41,471 nt of DNA from Candidatus Sulfotelmatobacter sp. (GTDB lineage: Bacteria; Acidobacteriota; Terriglobia; Terriglobales; Acidobacteriaceae). The stretch spans positions 1 to 41,471 of the forward strand of contig JASHQM010000122.1 of NCBI GenBank assembly GCA_030039165.1, written 5' to 3'. Numbering within the stretch: the first letter of the stretch is position 1; every line of letters starts with the position of its first letter. A program made the position numbers and the translations under genes. Below, one piece after another: positions 1 to 8,591 of this stretch. The notes under the pieces are model-generated. The model saw nothing but the letters and a program-made list of their open reading frames with translations. It did no database searches and was not told the DNA's origin.

Positions 1-577
1 GATCGCGCTGGGCGGGCGGAGGTTTGCGCAGGCCAAGGCTCGTGGCTTCGTCGCGCGTGACGTAGCGAACGTCGACGGGGCGATTTTCAATCATGATTTC
101 GTTGGCCAGCTTCTCGGCGGCTTCGACCTGATTCTTGGTGAGCGAGGACGTATCAAGATCGATGGAGCAGTAATCATCTCCCATGTGGAAGGAGACCGTT
201 GGCATATCGAAGAGGCGCACGAACGCAGCGGAAAGAACATGTTGTGCGGAATGTTGCTGCATGTGGTCGCGGCGGCGGGCGCGATCGATTTCGCCGTGGA
301 TGCGGGTTCCGGGCTGCACGTTTTTAACTGGAGCTTCGAGGTAGTGAACGATGCGGCCGTCTTCGCCTTCGGCGACTTCGGTGACGCGAAGACGGGAGTT
401 GGAGTTTCCGGAAGTTGCGACTGTGATCCAGCCGGTGTCATGAATCTGGCCGCCGCTGGTGGGATAGAAGGCGGTACGGTCGAGAATCAATGCCGGGCGC
501 GGGTTTTCCAGGGTATCGCGGACTTCGGCGTCGAAGTTGTAAAGGAATGAGTCGCGGTAATAGAGGCGGTCGGTCAT
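1..577 (-). CDS. Alanyl-tRNA editing protein, AlaX type (3' end beyond window)
   Basis: Translating the minus strand from the ATG at 577 gives 192 codons without a stop, running off the left edge. The protein begins directly with the editing fold of alanyl-tRNA synthetase (MTDRLYYRDSFL) and has no aminoacylation domain in front of it, which separates free-standing AlaX from AlaS. Visible motifs are PTSGGQ (residues 39-44) and the zinc/editing motif HSAQH (H109, H113) followed by VLSAAF. By family knowledge it hydrolyses mischarged Ser- or Gly-tRNA(Ala) in the cytoplasm. The C-terminal part, with the second pair of metal ligands and any DHHA1 domain, lies outside the window. It is divergent from the kinase gene at 718. 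No strong ribosome binding site is seen. Family assignment is confident; the substrate subclass is not. Confidence 0.85.
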   Translation of the reverse strand, partial: MTDRLYYRDSFLYNFDAEVRDTLENPRPALILDRTAFYPTSGGQIHDTGWITVATSGNSNSRLRVTEVAEGEDGRIVHYLEAPVKNVQPGTRIHGEIDRARRRDHMQQHSAQHVLSAAFVRLFDMPTVSFHMGDDYCSIDLDTSSLTKNQVEAAEKLANEIMIENRPVDVRYVTRDEATSLGLRKPPPAQRD

Positions 578-628
578 CTGGATTAAGAATAAGAATGACG
601 GCAGGCGTTGGCAAGTCAGAGTCTCGAG

Positions 629-679
629 TTAAGCACAGACGGCACAGAGGTGCACAGGGTAATGCTTTTGCATTCGGCT
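629..679 (+). repeat. Dispersed extragenic repeat, copy 1
   Basis: This about 51-base stretch aligns along its whole length with 3057-3109. Shared blocks are TAA-CAC, GCACAG, TAA and GCTTTTGC, and both copies end in GGCT. It lies between the divergent editing-protein and kinase genes and codes for nothing evident. Runs of the CACAGAGGACACGGAGG type are, to my recollection, common between genes of Acidobacteriota; the alignment itself is directly visible. Confidence 0.6.
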
Positions 680-717
680 TCGATGGTATCTTTAGGTTGC
701 GCGGTGGCGCAGTCTGA

Positions 718-2172
718 ATGGACATTCTGCAAAAGCTCTTTGAGCGGCATTTCGGCGCACCGGCGACAAAAATTCAGCCGCTGCAAGGGCAGCTTAGCGC
801 TTCGGGACGGAACATCGTCCGCCTGAGCAACGCCCGGGCGAGCGCGATTGGAATTCTGTATGGAGTGCGCGAGGAAAATGCGGCCTTCCTGGAATTCTCG
901 CGGCACTTTCGCCGGCATGGCTTGCCGGTGCCGGAAATTTATGGCGAGGAGTTAGAACAGGGCGCTTACCTCGAAGAAGATCTTGGCGATGTGACGTTGT
1001 TCGATTTTCTCTCGCAAAATCGCACAGGTGATGTGATCGCACCGCCAGTTATCGAAGCCTATCGCAAGGTCGTGGCCGTGCTGCCCCGATTTCAGATCGA
1101 AGCAGGGCGCGATTTGAATTATGACGTATGTTATCCGCGGCGAAGTTTTGACCGGCAGTCGATTGCCTGGGACCTGAATTACTTCAAGTATTATTTTCTG
1201 CGCTTGGCGGGCATTCCGTTCAATGAGCAGGCGCTGGAGGATGACTTCGCGGCATTGACGGATTTTCTGCTGAGCGCGCCTTCCGACTATTTTCTGTATC
1301 GCGATTTCCAGTCGCGCAACGTCATGCTGCCAGAGGGGCGGCCTTTTTTTGTGGATTACCAGGGAGGGCGCAAGGGAGCATTGCAATATGACGTCGCTTC
1401 CCTGCTCTACGATGCCAAGGCGGACCTGCCTCCGGCGCTGCGGCAGGAGTTGCTCGATCTTTATATCAAGGAAGCGTCAGCCTACACCGCTCTCGATCGC
1501 GACGCTTTCCTGCATCATTATTATGCATTCGTTTACGTCCGCATTTTGCAGGCGCTGGGAGCGTATGGGTTTCGCGGATTTTACGAACGCAAGGCGCATT
1601 TTTTGCAAAGCGTGCCTTACGCGCTGAAGAACTTGCGCTGGCTGCTGCACAATGTAAAGCTGCCTATCGCCGTGCCCACCTTACTGGCAGCTTTCAACAG
1701 CATGTTGGGCTCGGAAAAGCTTCAGGCGCTGGCGTCAGAAGCCGACAATCTCACCGTGCGGATTACGAGTTTTTCTTTTCATCGCGGCTTGCCAAAGGAT
1801 GAAACCGGGCACGGCGGAGGGTTCGTTTTTGATGGACGGAGCTTACCGAATCCGGGTCGGGAAGAGCGATTCAAGACGCTCACGGGAAAAGATGTGCCGG
1901 TGATCGATTACCTGAATCAGCAGGAAAGCGTGCATCAGTTCATGGCGAGCGTGATTTCGCTGGTCGAACAGAGTGTAGCGAACTATCAGCAGCGCGGTTT
2001 TAAGAGTCTGGCGGTGTCGTTCGGATGCACGGGTGGGCAGCATAGGTCGGTGTATTTGGCGGAGCAGTTAGCGAAGCGGCTGAGGGAGCGGAATGGAGTG
2101 GATGTGATCGTGCGGCATCGGGAGCTGGAGGTTGGAAGCGTGGCACAAAAAGGCGCGCATCAATATCAATAG
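718..2172 (+). CDS. AmgK-like sugar kinase fused to RapZ C-terminal domain
   Basis: The 484-residue protein has two parts. Residues 1-330 are an aminoglycoside-phosphotransferase/choline-kinase type kinase: catalytic loop YRDFQSRN (Y194, D196, N201) and metal-binding FVDYQGG (D213). Residues about 346-484 match the C-terminal domain of the RNase adapter RapZ: SFSFHRGLP, then GGGFVFDGRSLPNPG, then GCTGGQHRS (436-444). The N-terminal P-loop NTPase of RapZ is absent. AmgK phosphorylates MurNAc/GlcNAc at C1 for peptidoglycan recycling, and MurU then adds UMP; a MurU-like gene follows at 2283, supporting that role. The RapZ C-terminal domain binds GlcN6P in enterobacteria, so allosteric control by an amino-sugar phosphate is inferred. 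The start lacks a clear Shine-Dalgarno. The kinase substrate is not proven. Confidence 0.85.
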   Translation: MDILQKLFERHFGAPATKIQPLQGQLSASGRNIVRLSNARASAIGILYGVREENAAFLEFSRHFRRHGLPVPEIYGEELEQGAYLEEDLGDVTLFDFLSQNRTGDVIAPPVIEAYRKVVAVLPRFQIEAGRDLNYDVCYPRRSFDRQSIAWDLNYFKYYFLRLAGIPFNEQALEDDFAALTDFLLSAPSDYFLYRDFQSRNVMLPEGRPFFVDYQGGRKGALQYDVASLLYDAKADLPPALRQELLDLYIKEASAYTALDRDAFLHHYYAFVYVRILQALGAYGFRGFYERKAHFLQSVPYALKNLRWLLHNVKLPIAVPTLLAAFNSMLGSEKLQALASEADNLTVRITSFSFHRGLPKDETGHGGGFVFDGRSLPNPGREERFKTLTGKDVPVIDYLNQQESVHQFMASVISLVEQSVANYQQRGFKSLAVSFGCTGGQHRSVYLAEQLAKRLRERNGVDVIVRHRELEVGSVAQKGAHQYQ

Positions 2173-2229
2173 GGATGCGAGCCAAACGCTCGTCTTTGGT
2201 GCGCCGAACGAAACGCGGCGCTTCGCGCG

Positions 2230-2281
2230 GCTCGCCCGGTTCCTTGGCTGCGCAAAAGAGGCTTGCTCAGGATGACATTGC
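2230..2281 (+). repeat. Possible second dispersed repeat between kinase and nucleotidyltransferase genes
   Basis: The spacer between the two genes ends in GGCTTGCTCAGGATGACA, which resembles, on the opposite strand, the segment at 38637-38676 (GTCATCCTCAGCGTAGC). The match is partial, about 18 bases at its best. Sequence ending in CTCAGGATGACA is familiar to me as a common intergenic element in Acidobacteriota. If so, the element supplies the AGGA placed ten bases before the ATG at 2283. Confidence 0.35.
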
Positions 2282-2282
2282 A

Positions 2283-3017
2283 ATGAAGGCCATGATACTT
2301 GCCGCTGGTTTGGGCACGCGGCTGCGGCCGCTGACGAACGATCGTCCGAAGGCACTGGTGGAGGTGGGCGGAAAGACGCTGCTGGAAATCACGCTCGCGA
2401 GATTGCGCGAATTCGGAGTGCAGGAAGTCATTATTAATGTGCATCACTTCGCCGATATGGTTGTGGATTATTTGAAAGCGAACGGCAATTTTGGAATGCG
2501 GATTGAAATTTCGCGCGAAGAGGAGCTGCTCGATACGGGTGGAGGATTGAAAAAGGCCGGATGTTTTTTTCTGGAAGACTCTCTGGATCGGGACGAGCCT
2601 TTCGTTCTGCATAACGTAGATGTGATCAGCACAATCGATCTGAATCGCATGGTTGCATTTCACCGCGAGCATTGGGCATTGGCAACGCTGGCCGTACAGA
2701 AACGCGAAACTTCCCGATATCTGCTGTTTGATGAGAAAGGACAGCTTTGTGGACGACGTGCGGCAGGTGATGCCGAACCCGAAGCAGGGCGAGGGTTGGC
2801 GGGAGTGAGAGCGCTAGCGTTCTCAGGCGTGCATGTTATCTCGCCGCGCATTTTTCCGCTAATGACGGAAGTGGGGGCGTTTTCGATTATTGCTACTTAT
2901 CTGCGGCTTGCCGCCCTGGGAGAAAAGATCGAGGCGTTTCGCGCGGATGAATACTATTGGCGAGACTTAGGACGCCCAGAGAATCTGGCGCATGCGTCAC
3001 AGGATTCCGGGGGTTAG
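2283..3017 (+). CDS. MurU-like nucleotidyltransferase (NDP-sugar pyrophosphorylase)
   Basis: The 244-residue protein begins MKAMILAAGLGTRLRPLT, the GxGTRxxPxT signature of sugar-phosphate nucleotidyltransferases, followed by RPKALVEVGG. HNVDVIS carries the probable metal-binding aspartate, and the end has the YYWRDLGRPENL stretch usual in this branch. The frame stays open upstream to 2175, but that extension is basic, low in complexity and lies in repeat-like DNA, so the ATG at 2283 is preferred. Length and order fit MurU, which makes UDP-MurNAc from MurNAc-1-phosphate; the AmgK-like kinase immediately upstream on the same strand supports this. A mannose- or glucose-1-phosphate transferase would look similar, so the substrate is inferred from context. 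The enzyme is soluble. Confidence 0.85.
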   Translation: MKAMILAAGLGTRLRPLTNDRPKALVEVGGKTLLEITLARLREFGVQEVIINVHHFADMVVDYLKANGNFGMRIEISREEELLDTGGGLKKAGCFFLEDSLDRDEPFVLHNVDVISTIDLNRMVAFHREHWALATLAVQKRETSRYLLFDEKGQLCGRRAAGDAEPEAGRGLAGVRALAFSGVHVISPRIFPLMTEVGAFSIIATYLRLAALGEKIEAFRADEYYWRDLGRPENLAHASQDSGG

Positions 3018-3056
3018 GTTCTTTCAGCACGCTGAATTGCTTCGACTAATTTAAGG

Positions 3057-3140
3057 CTAAACACGGAGGACACTGAGGAGCACAGAGTAAAACGCTTTTG
3101 CTTGAGGCTAAACACGGAGGATGCAGAGGACACTGAGGGA
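3057..3140 (+). repeat. Dispersed extragenic repeat, copies 2 and 3 in tandem
   Basis: Copy 2 (3057-3109) aligns with 629-679. A third, partial copy starts within it at CTAAACACGGAGGA (3107) and runs to 3140. With copy 1 these repeats flank the kinase-nucleotidyltransferase cassette as direct repeats about 2.4 kb apart. The stretch also separates the convergent genes ending at 3017 and 3174, and no gene is visible in it. Confidence 0.65.
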
Positions 3141-3173
3141 GGCGATTAAAGCGCGCCGGGCGAACACCGGAAT

Positions 3174-5069
3174 TCACTTGTTGAATCCCACTTTAGTAAG
3201 CAGGTCGGTAAATCTTGGATCGTCGCGCAGGATGTCGAAGCCGGGATCGACTTTCAGGTTGGCGAGAGCAGGATCGTGTTGCTGATAAGCGGTTTCAAGA
3301 AGCGTCAGTGAGCGCTCTTTTTCTCCCACCATGGCGTAGGCCCACGCCAGATAAGCAGGCGGGAAGTAGTTGCCACTCGCGCCCGGGTTGTGCTTATTTC
3401 GCTCCAGTCCGGCGAGAATCTTCAAACCGACCGCACGATCGCCGGAGCGCGCAACCGCGACGGATCTTTCAAGAAATCCATTGAAGTCGGTGGGGTTGGC
3501 GATATTGGGAATCTGGAGAGCTTTCTGGTACTGGCTTTTGAAAATGTAGGAATTGGCGAGAATAATCCAACCGACTTTTTGATCCGGCATGTTGAGGACA
3601 GTGGAAATGGCGTCATCGAAGCGGCGCGCATTGTAGAAATTCTCGGCCAAACCCTCGGTGATCATGGGAGAGAGCGGGTCGAGGACTTGGGCTCTGCGGA
3701 ACTCTGCGTCTGCCTTGGCAAACTGGTCCAGCTCCATGTAGTTCAGTCCGGCCCAGTGATGGGCTGGGGCGTAGTTGGGATCAAGTTCAATGGCTTTGCT
3801 GAAATGCCGTTCGGCTTCCTGCCAGTTCCATTCGCATTGTGACTCGAGCAACCCTTCGGTTGCATAGGCGCGGGCGAGGTTGGGGTCGAGCTCGAGCGCG
3901 CGTTGCAGAGCGACCTTGGCCCGGGGAACGCCTTCGGCCGGCGACATCTGGGTATTAATGGTCATTACTGTATAAGTGTCGGCCAGGCCCGCGTATGCGA
4001 GAGCGTAGTTGGGATCGTCTTTGATCGCGCGTTCGAAAAGGCGGATGCTCTCAAGCATGTCGGGAAGTTGGCGCGTGTTCCAGAGGTACCTGCCGTGAAG
4101 ATAGAGAACGTGGGCTTCCGAGTTCTCGGTGTCACGCTTGAGCGGGCGCAGATTGGCAGTGTTGGGAATCCGCAGGGCCTGGGCGGTTTCCCGAAGAATA
4201 TCCTGCTCGGAGGCAGCCAGGTCGGCGGGCTGGATGTCGTAGCCCTTTGACCAGAGATGAAAGCCGTTTCTGGCATCGATAAGCTGGGCGTCGATGCGCA
4301 ACTTTCCCTGCAATTCACTGATGCTGCCTTCGAGCAGTGCCTCTGCATTCAAGGCCCGGCCGATCTTGCGCACATCTTCGGCTTTGCCCCGAAATTGGAA
4401 GGCGGAAGTTGCAGCGACGACACGGAGACCTTTGAATTGCGCAAGTCCTGTAGTGAGTTCTTCCGCGATCCCATCGGTTAAGTACGCTTGGGCCGGTTCG
4501 GCGGTAAGGTTCAGGAACGGCAGCACGGCAATCGATGTCGGCGTGCCGAGGCTGGGATGCCGGAATCTGACGAAGTAGAGTCCGGCCAAAATAAGGGCGG
4601 CGGCCAGGGTTACGGCTGCCGCTTTTCCCAGGAATGAACGTCCGGGCTGGCCAGACTTTTGGGTTCGAGAGCTCGCGACCGCGAGGTCAGCCTCGCGGGG
4701 CTTCTGGCGGAAGGCAGGAACGTAGCCTCCTCTGGGTACGTCAATGACAACTGGGTCATTTGCGCCCGGGCCTGCGTAATAGTCCGCCAGCTTTTTTCTC
4801 AGCCGGCCCGCCTCGATGCGTACTACGGGATCATCTTTCGGATCGTAGGCTACCGGACGACCGAAGACCTCGACTCCAAGCAGATACTCCTTGATCTGGC
4901 GGTCGTTGCCAGCGAGAGTACTCTCTACGATAAAGCGGAGGAACTGGCTTGGGCGCTGGGCGTTGAGAAACAGATCGGATGCGAGAACGCGTTGCAGTTG
5001 TGCGCGGATCTGATCGGGCGACAGTTCGGTTTGGGTCTCGATGCCAAAGTGGACAGCGCGCTCAGCCAT
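3174..5069 (-). CDS. TolB-like/TPR membrane protein, acidobacterial regulator-like family
   Basis: The 631-residue protein has four zones. Residues 20-120 form a domain found in many acidobacterial signalling proteins (QLQRVLAS, FLRFIVE, IKEYLLGVEVFGR, DPVVRIEAGRLRKKL, GGYVPAF). A transmembrane helix spans about 148-168. A TolB-like domain of the FlgO/CadC-associated kind follows (about 177-310, IAVLPFLNLT, DGIAEELT, LLEGSI). TPR repeats fill about 345-600 (ALAYAGLADTY, AYATEGLLE, APAHHWAGLNYMELD). An in-frame start exists at 5222, but the ATG at 5069 has GGAG eight bases upstream and begins at the conserved domain. The N-terminal part faces the cytoplasm and the TPR part the periplasm in the usual model. 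Its partner and ligand are unknown, and it stands alone. Confidence 0.8.
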   Translation of the reverse strand: MAERAVHFGIETQTELSPDQIRAQLQRVLASDLFLNAQRPSQFLRFIVESTLAGNDRQIKEYLLGVEVFGRPVAYDPKDDPVVRIEAGRLRKKLADYYAGPGANDPVVIDVPRGGYVPAFRQKPREADLAVASSRTQKSGQPGRSFLGKAAAVTLAAALILAGLYFVRFRHPSLGTPTSIAVLPFLNLTAEPAQAYLTDGIAEELTTGLAQFKGLRVVAATSAFQFRGKAEDVRKIGRALNAEALLEGSISELQGKLRIDAQLIDARNGFHLWSKGYDIQPADLAASEQDILRETAQALRIPNTANLRPLKRDTENSEAHVLYLHGRYLWNTRQLPDMLESIRLFERAIKDDPNYALAYAGLADTYTVMTINTQMSPAEGVPRAKVALQRALELDPNLARAYATEGLLESQCEWNWQEAERHFSKAIELDPNYAPAHHWAGLNYMELDQFAKADAEFRRAQVLDPLSPMITEGLAENFYNARRFDDAISTVLNMPDQKVGWIILANSYIFKSQYQKALQIPNIANPTDFNGFLERSVAVARSGDRAVGLKILAGLERNKHNPGASGNYFPPAYLAWAYAMVGEKERSLTLLETAYQQHDPALANLKVDPGFDILRDDPRFTDLLTKVGFNK

Positions 5070-5267
5070 CTGAGCTACTCCAGTCAAGGGGAACTTCAGA
5101 ACAGACCCATTCGGGGGACGCGGATCAGTGGGGCCCCGCATTCGGTGGTCCGCGCAAATACAAGATAACACGGCTTGATACCGTAACAATACCCCAATTT
5201 CCTTGTTGCGAGGCAGGTTCACGGTGCAAAGTTGCTGGCCTGAAGCAACTGTCGGCGGGGGAAAACA

Positions 5268-6992
5268 ATGAAGTTACGCATCATCGCGATGATTTTTGTT
5301 GTTGCATGCGCACAGGCTCTTTTCGCTCAGACGTGGACGATTTCCACAGTCGTGGATAACACGACGCCATGCAGCGCAACGGCATTTTTCAACCCATTGA
5401 ATTTGTTTCCGGCCATCAATGGGCCGTGGGTGGTCTTCGTGGATGCCGGAGATGACAACTGTACGGCCGGCAATGGGCAATCCTTGTGGTCGTACAACCT
5501 GATTACAAATACATTTACGATGCTGGCCGACACCAGCACGCTGGTACCGCCTGCGAATACCTATACTTTTGAAGCATTTGCCACCGAGTCCACCGATAAC
5601 CTTCAGGTGTACAACGGAACTGTACTTTTCTATGCGTACGACGCCGGTTCGAATTCCAGCTGTTACGGCGGCCTTTACACCGTTCCAGCCGGCGGGGGAA
5701 CGATTTACCGGGTTGTCGATTATACGCAGAAGCTGCCGGGATACGGAGGCTATTTCTGCGGATTGAATACCAGTTACGGCATCAATGGCTTGCTCGGCAT
5801 GTCGCTGACCCAAGACAAGATCGTATTTTCCGCGACCGGCGTAGCCACAGGCAAGTCTGCCAATAGCGGAGTCTGGTGGGCGACGCCAGGGGTCAATACA
5901 GCGGAATCCGATCTGCATCGTATAGCGGACTTTGGCACGACCTACCAATCTTCGCTTCCTGGCGGTTGCAGCGGAAGCGAATGCTACACAGTCAGTACGT
6001 GGGCGGGAGCAAATATTGAAGGAACCACAACCGCGTTTACCGGAGGAGATCCGAACGGTCTCGGGTTGGATGGATTGTTCGTCAACACGTATAAGGGTGC
6101 CATTTTGCTTTCCGACGTTATCCTGCCCGGTGACACGGGAGCCGATCCCAGTCGTCCGGACCAGAGTTCCGGCTACGTTGGGCCGGTGGTCGATGGCGAC
6201 AACATCTTCTTTATCGGCTCGGACCCCTGGTATGAGGGAAGCTGCGCTGGCGGCGCCTTCGCAGGCATTTTCGAAGTCGGCACGAAGGGTGGGACGGTCA
6301 CCAGCATTATGAATACGTGCAACTCGCAGCCGAATGGCGACTCTCTCACCGCCGATTCCTTCACCCAACTCGCCGCCAATGGGGGCATCGCCGTCTTCCC
6401 TGTCACGGACAGCGTTGCCGGTGATGTTGTTCTGGATTCTTCGGTCAACGGCACCGTTTCCGTATTGCTGGCTCCTCTTGATCCTCTACCCAGCGGCGCA
6501 TCCTGTGGTGGCGCTGTCCATGATCCGGGATGTGCGACCGCGGTTTCGCCTCCCGGAACAGACGCAGTCAACGGAGGCCGCATCGTGTTCGCTGCCGAAG
6601 GTGGTCCTTATTGGTATGACGAAGGAATCTACGTGGCGAGCCTGCCTTGTGCCAGCATGGTAAGCGGTGTGTCCGTAACCCTGGGCACGCTGAAGTACGA
6701 CTCCAGCACGGGGATTTGGTCGCAGACTGCCACCGTCAAGAACACCAGCACGCAGACGATCACAGGACCGCTCTCGCTGGTCCTGGCCAATCTTTCCGGC
6801 GCCACCAGTTTTACGGACGGCAATGGAACGACGGTTTGCTTTGCCCCGGCGGGCAGCCCTTACATCAACTTCATTCTTACCGACAACGAACTGGCTCCGA
6901 AGAAGACCTCGAAAGTGACGCTGGATTTCAGCGCTCCATCGAATGCCGACATTACTTTCACCAGCGAGGTGGCCAGCGCCGGAGCGCGGTGA
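5268..6992 (+). CDS. Secreted protein of unknown function, propeller-like
   Basis: The 574-residue protein has a clear signal peptide (residues 1-21, MKLRIIAMIFVVACAQALFA, cleavage likely at FAQ). The mature part is rich in Gly, Ser, Thr and aromatic residues, with recurring motifs such as GPWVVFVDAGDD, GTVLFYAYD, KIVFSATG, GDNIFFIGSD and GRIVFAAEG. These are spaced like the blades of a beta-propeller. The last 110 residues (SGVSVTLGTLKYDSSTG onward) look like an Ig-like or fibronectin-type module. I recognise no catalytic motif. GGGGG precedes the start by seven bases. It faces the threonine synthase gene tail to tail, six bases apart, and is divergent from the TPR gene. An extracytoplasmic location is likely. 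Confidence 0.75.
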   Translation: MKLRIIAMIFVVACAQALFAQTWTISTVVDNTTPCSATAFFNPLNLFPAINGPWVVFVDAGDDNCTAGNGQSLWSYNLITNTFTMLADTSTLVPPANTYTFEAFATESTDNLQVYNGTVLFYAYDAGSNSSCYGGLYTVPAGGGTIYRVVDYTQKLPGYGGYFCGLNTSYGINGLLGMSLTQDKIVFSATGVATGKSANSGVWWATPGVNTAESDLHRIADFGTTYQSSLPGGCSGSECYTVSTWAGANIEGTTTAFTGGDPNGLGLDGLFVNTYKGAILLSDVILPGDTGADPSRPDQSSGYVGPVVDGDNIFFIGSDPWYEGSCAGGAFAGIFEVGTKGGTVTSIMNTCNSQPNGDSLTADSFTQLAANGGIAVFPVTDSVAGDVVLDSSVNGTVSVLLAPLDPLPSGASCGGAVHDPGCATAVSPPGTDAVNGGRIVFAAEGGPYWYDEGIYVASLPCASMVSGVSVTLGTLKYDSSTGIWSQTATVKNTSTQTITGPLSLVLANLSGATSFTDGNGTTVCFAPAGSPYINFILTDNELAPKKTSKVTLDFSAPSNADITFTSEVASAGAR

Positions 6993-6998
6993 GCGCAA

Positions 6999-8219
6999 CT
7001 AATACGGCCCGATGATTCCAGCGATGGCCCGGGATGCTGGCGAGGGCGTTCGCTCGATGCCTGCTTTATCCAGCACGTCCAGATATTTCAGGCCGGAGCC
7101 GGTGTTGAACAAAACGACTGTTTCGTCGGATGTGAAAAATTCGCTGGCGCGGAGTTTGCGGTAGGCGGCCAGACATGCCGCGCCTTCAGGAGCGGCGAAG
7201 ATGCCTTCGACCTTGGCCCAGTGGCGGGCAGCGTCGAGAATTTCGGAGTCGGTGACAGCGATGGCGAGGCCTCCACTCTTTTTCAGAATATCGAGAATCA
7301 GGTAATCGGCGTAGGGCTTGGGCACGCGCAGGCCGGCAGCAATGGTTGCAGCGTGATCCCACATTTGGACTGCGCCGCAATTTTCATCCCAGGCTCTCAC
7401 AACGGGAGCACATCCGGAAGACTGCACACTGATCATGTTCGGGCGCTCGGAGCCGATGATGCCGAGTTGTTCCAACTCCTCGAACGCCTTCCACATGCCG
7501 AGCAAACCAACACCGCCACCGGTGGGATAGATAATGCCGTCGGGCAGCTTCCATCCGAGTTGCTCGGCAACCTCATAGCCCATGGTTTTTTTGCCCTCGA
7601 CGCGGTAAGGCTCTTTGGTGGTGGAAACATCGAACCAGCCTTCGCGCGACCACTGGGGCTTTTCTTTTAACTCGGCGATTTTGCGGGCGCAGTCGGAGAT
7701 GAGGCCATCGACAAGAATTACGTGCGCGCCATAGTAATCGCACTCGACGCGGTTGGCGAGCGGCACGTCTTTGGGCATGAAGATGTGAGCTTCGATTTTG
7801 GCCGCAGCGGCGTAGGCGGCGAGGGCGCTGGCGGCGTTGCCGGCAGAAGGGATGGCGAGTTTTTTCAGGCCGAAGTGACGGGCCATGGTCACGGCGGCCG
7901 AGAGTCCGCGCGCTTTGAAAGAAGCGGTGGGGTTGAGGCCTTCGTCCTTGATAAGGACGCTGGGATATTCGCGGCTGCGAAGCATGGGCGTAAATCCCTC
8001 GCCGAGGGTGACGGGCAAAGCCTCGGGAAGGACGGCATCGTATCGCCACATGGTGGGGGCGAGAGGAACGAGAGACGCAGGCGTGAATTTTTTTCTGATC
8101 GCGGCGAGATCATAGCGCGCATAGAGGACGCCGCCGTCCTTGGCACAGACAGTTTGCGGGCGATCAGCCGGATAATGCTCGTGGCAACGGGTGCATTCGA
8201 GATGAGTAAGCCGAGGCAC
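6999..8219 (-). CDS. thrC: Threonine synthase (PLP-dependent)
   Basis: The 406-residue enzyme converts O-phosphohomoserine to threonine in the cytoplasm. A short zinc-ribbon-like N-terminus (C9, C12, C25) precedes the fold-type II PLP domain, as in many threonine synthases. [10 protein letters not shown] holds the PLP lysine (K102), with [16 protein letters not shown] and [10 protein letters not shown] as phosphate- and cofactor-binding loops and NTGSGLKY near the C-terminus. The start is GTG at 8219; no in-frame ATG precedes the cysteines. A cysteate synthase or another paralogue is possible, but the full pattern fits ThrC. There is no thr operon here. Confidence 0.9.
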   Translation of the reverse strand: MPRLTHLECTRCHEHYPADRPQTVCAKDGGVLYARYDLAAIRKKFTPASLVPLAPTMWRYDAVLPEALPVTLGEGFTPMLRSREYPSVLIKDEGLNPTASFKARGLSAAVTMARHFGLKKLAIPSAGNAASALAAYAAAAKIEAHIFMPKDVPLANRVECDYYGAHVILVDGLISDCARKIAELKEKPQWSREGWFDVSTTKEPYRVEGKKTMGYEVAEQLGWKLPDGIIYPTGGGVGLLGMWKAFEELEQLGIIGSERPNMISVQSSGCAPVVRAWDENCGAVQMWDHAATIAAGLRVPKPYADYLILDILKKSGGLAIAVTDSEILDAARHWAKVEGIFAAPEGAACLAAYRKLRASEFFTSDETVVLFNTGSGLKYLDVLDKAGIERTPSPASRAIAGIIGPY

Positions 8220-8591
8220 GGAGAAAGTTTAGCAGGAGGGTGGCCAACACTTCGCGGCTTTCGAGCTGCGAAACCACCGACTTATGCATCGTAAGGGCTT
8301 TATCACGGCTTGAAGTCTTCGACTAAGCGAAGTGAATTCCCACGTTTGCAGAACCGGCAAGGATGCGGAAAAAATGGAGGGGGACTCTATTCTAAATGCA
8401 GACGCGTTAACCAAATGCGACGGCCCCGCGAAATCCGGGGCCGTGCGAAACCGTGGTGCAGCTCTCTGACTAACTTCAGTATTGATGGGACAGAACGCAA
8501 AGTCAAGTTACGTGGGGAGGTTATCTCTGATTTCTCTCCGCGGGAAGCTGCGCACAAACATCAGCGGGCACGCGTTAACCCGGCGCGACTC
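8220..8591. other. Intergenic region, 372 bp, without a recognisable gene
   Basis: Between threonine synthase and the BNR protein, both on the minus strand, I find no reading frame with recognisable content. The only structure is the hairpin at 8420-8444. The thrC promoter should lie in the left half, but no convincing -35/-10 pair is visible there. Confidence 0.6.
8420..8444 (-). terminator. Perfect 9-bp hairpin, probable terminator of the BNR gene
   Basis: ACGGCCCCG (8420-8428) and CGGGGCCGT (8436-8444) are exact inverted repeats around a seven-base loop. The hairpin lies about 150 bases past the stop of the gene ending at 8592. No T-run follows on the minus strand, so termination without Rho is doubtful. 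Confidence 0.45.

Noticed and set aside
91..441. Minus-strand frame of 116 residues at the left edge
   Set aside because: It is a shadow of the AlaX-type gene, which runs through the same DNA in another frame without a stop.
2175..2282. N-terminal extension of the nucleotidyltransferase
   Set aside because: Basic, low-complexity residues encoded by repeat-like DNA; the catalytic fold begins at 2283.
3174..5222. Longer TPR protein starting at 5222
   Set aside because: The extra 51 residues match no part of the family and ATG 5069 has GGAG at a good distance.
5274..6368. Antisense frame of 364 residues opposite the secreted protein gene
   Set aside because: Arg-rich, no domain, no ribosome binding site, and opposite a protein with a clear signal peptide.
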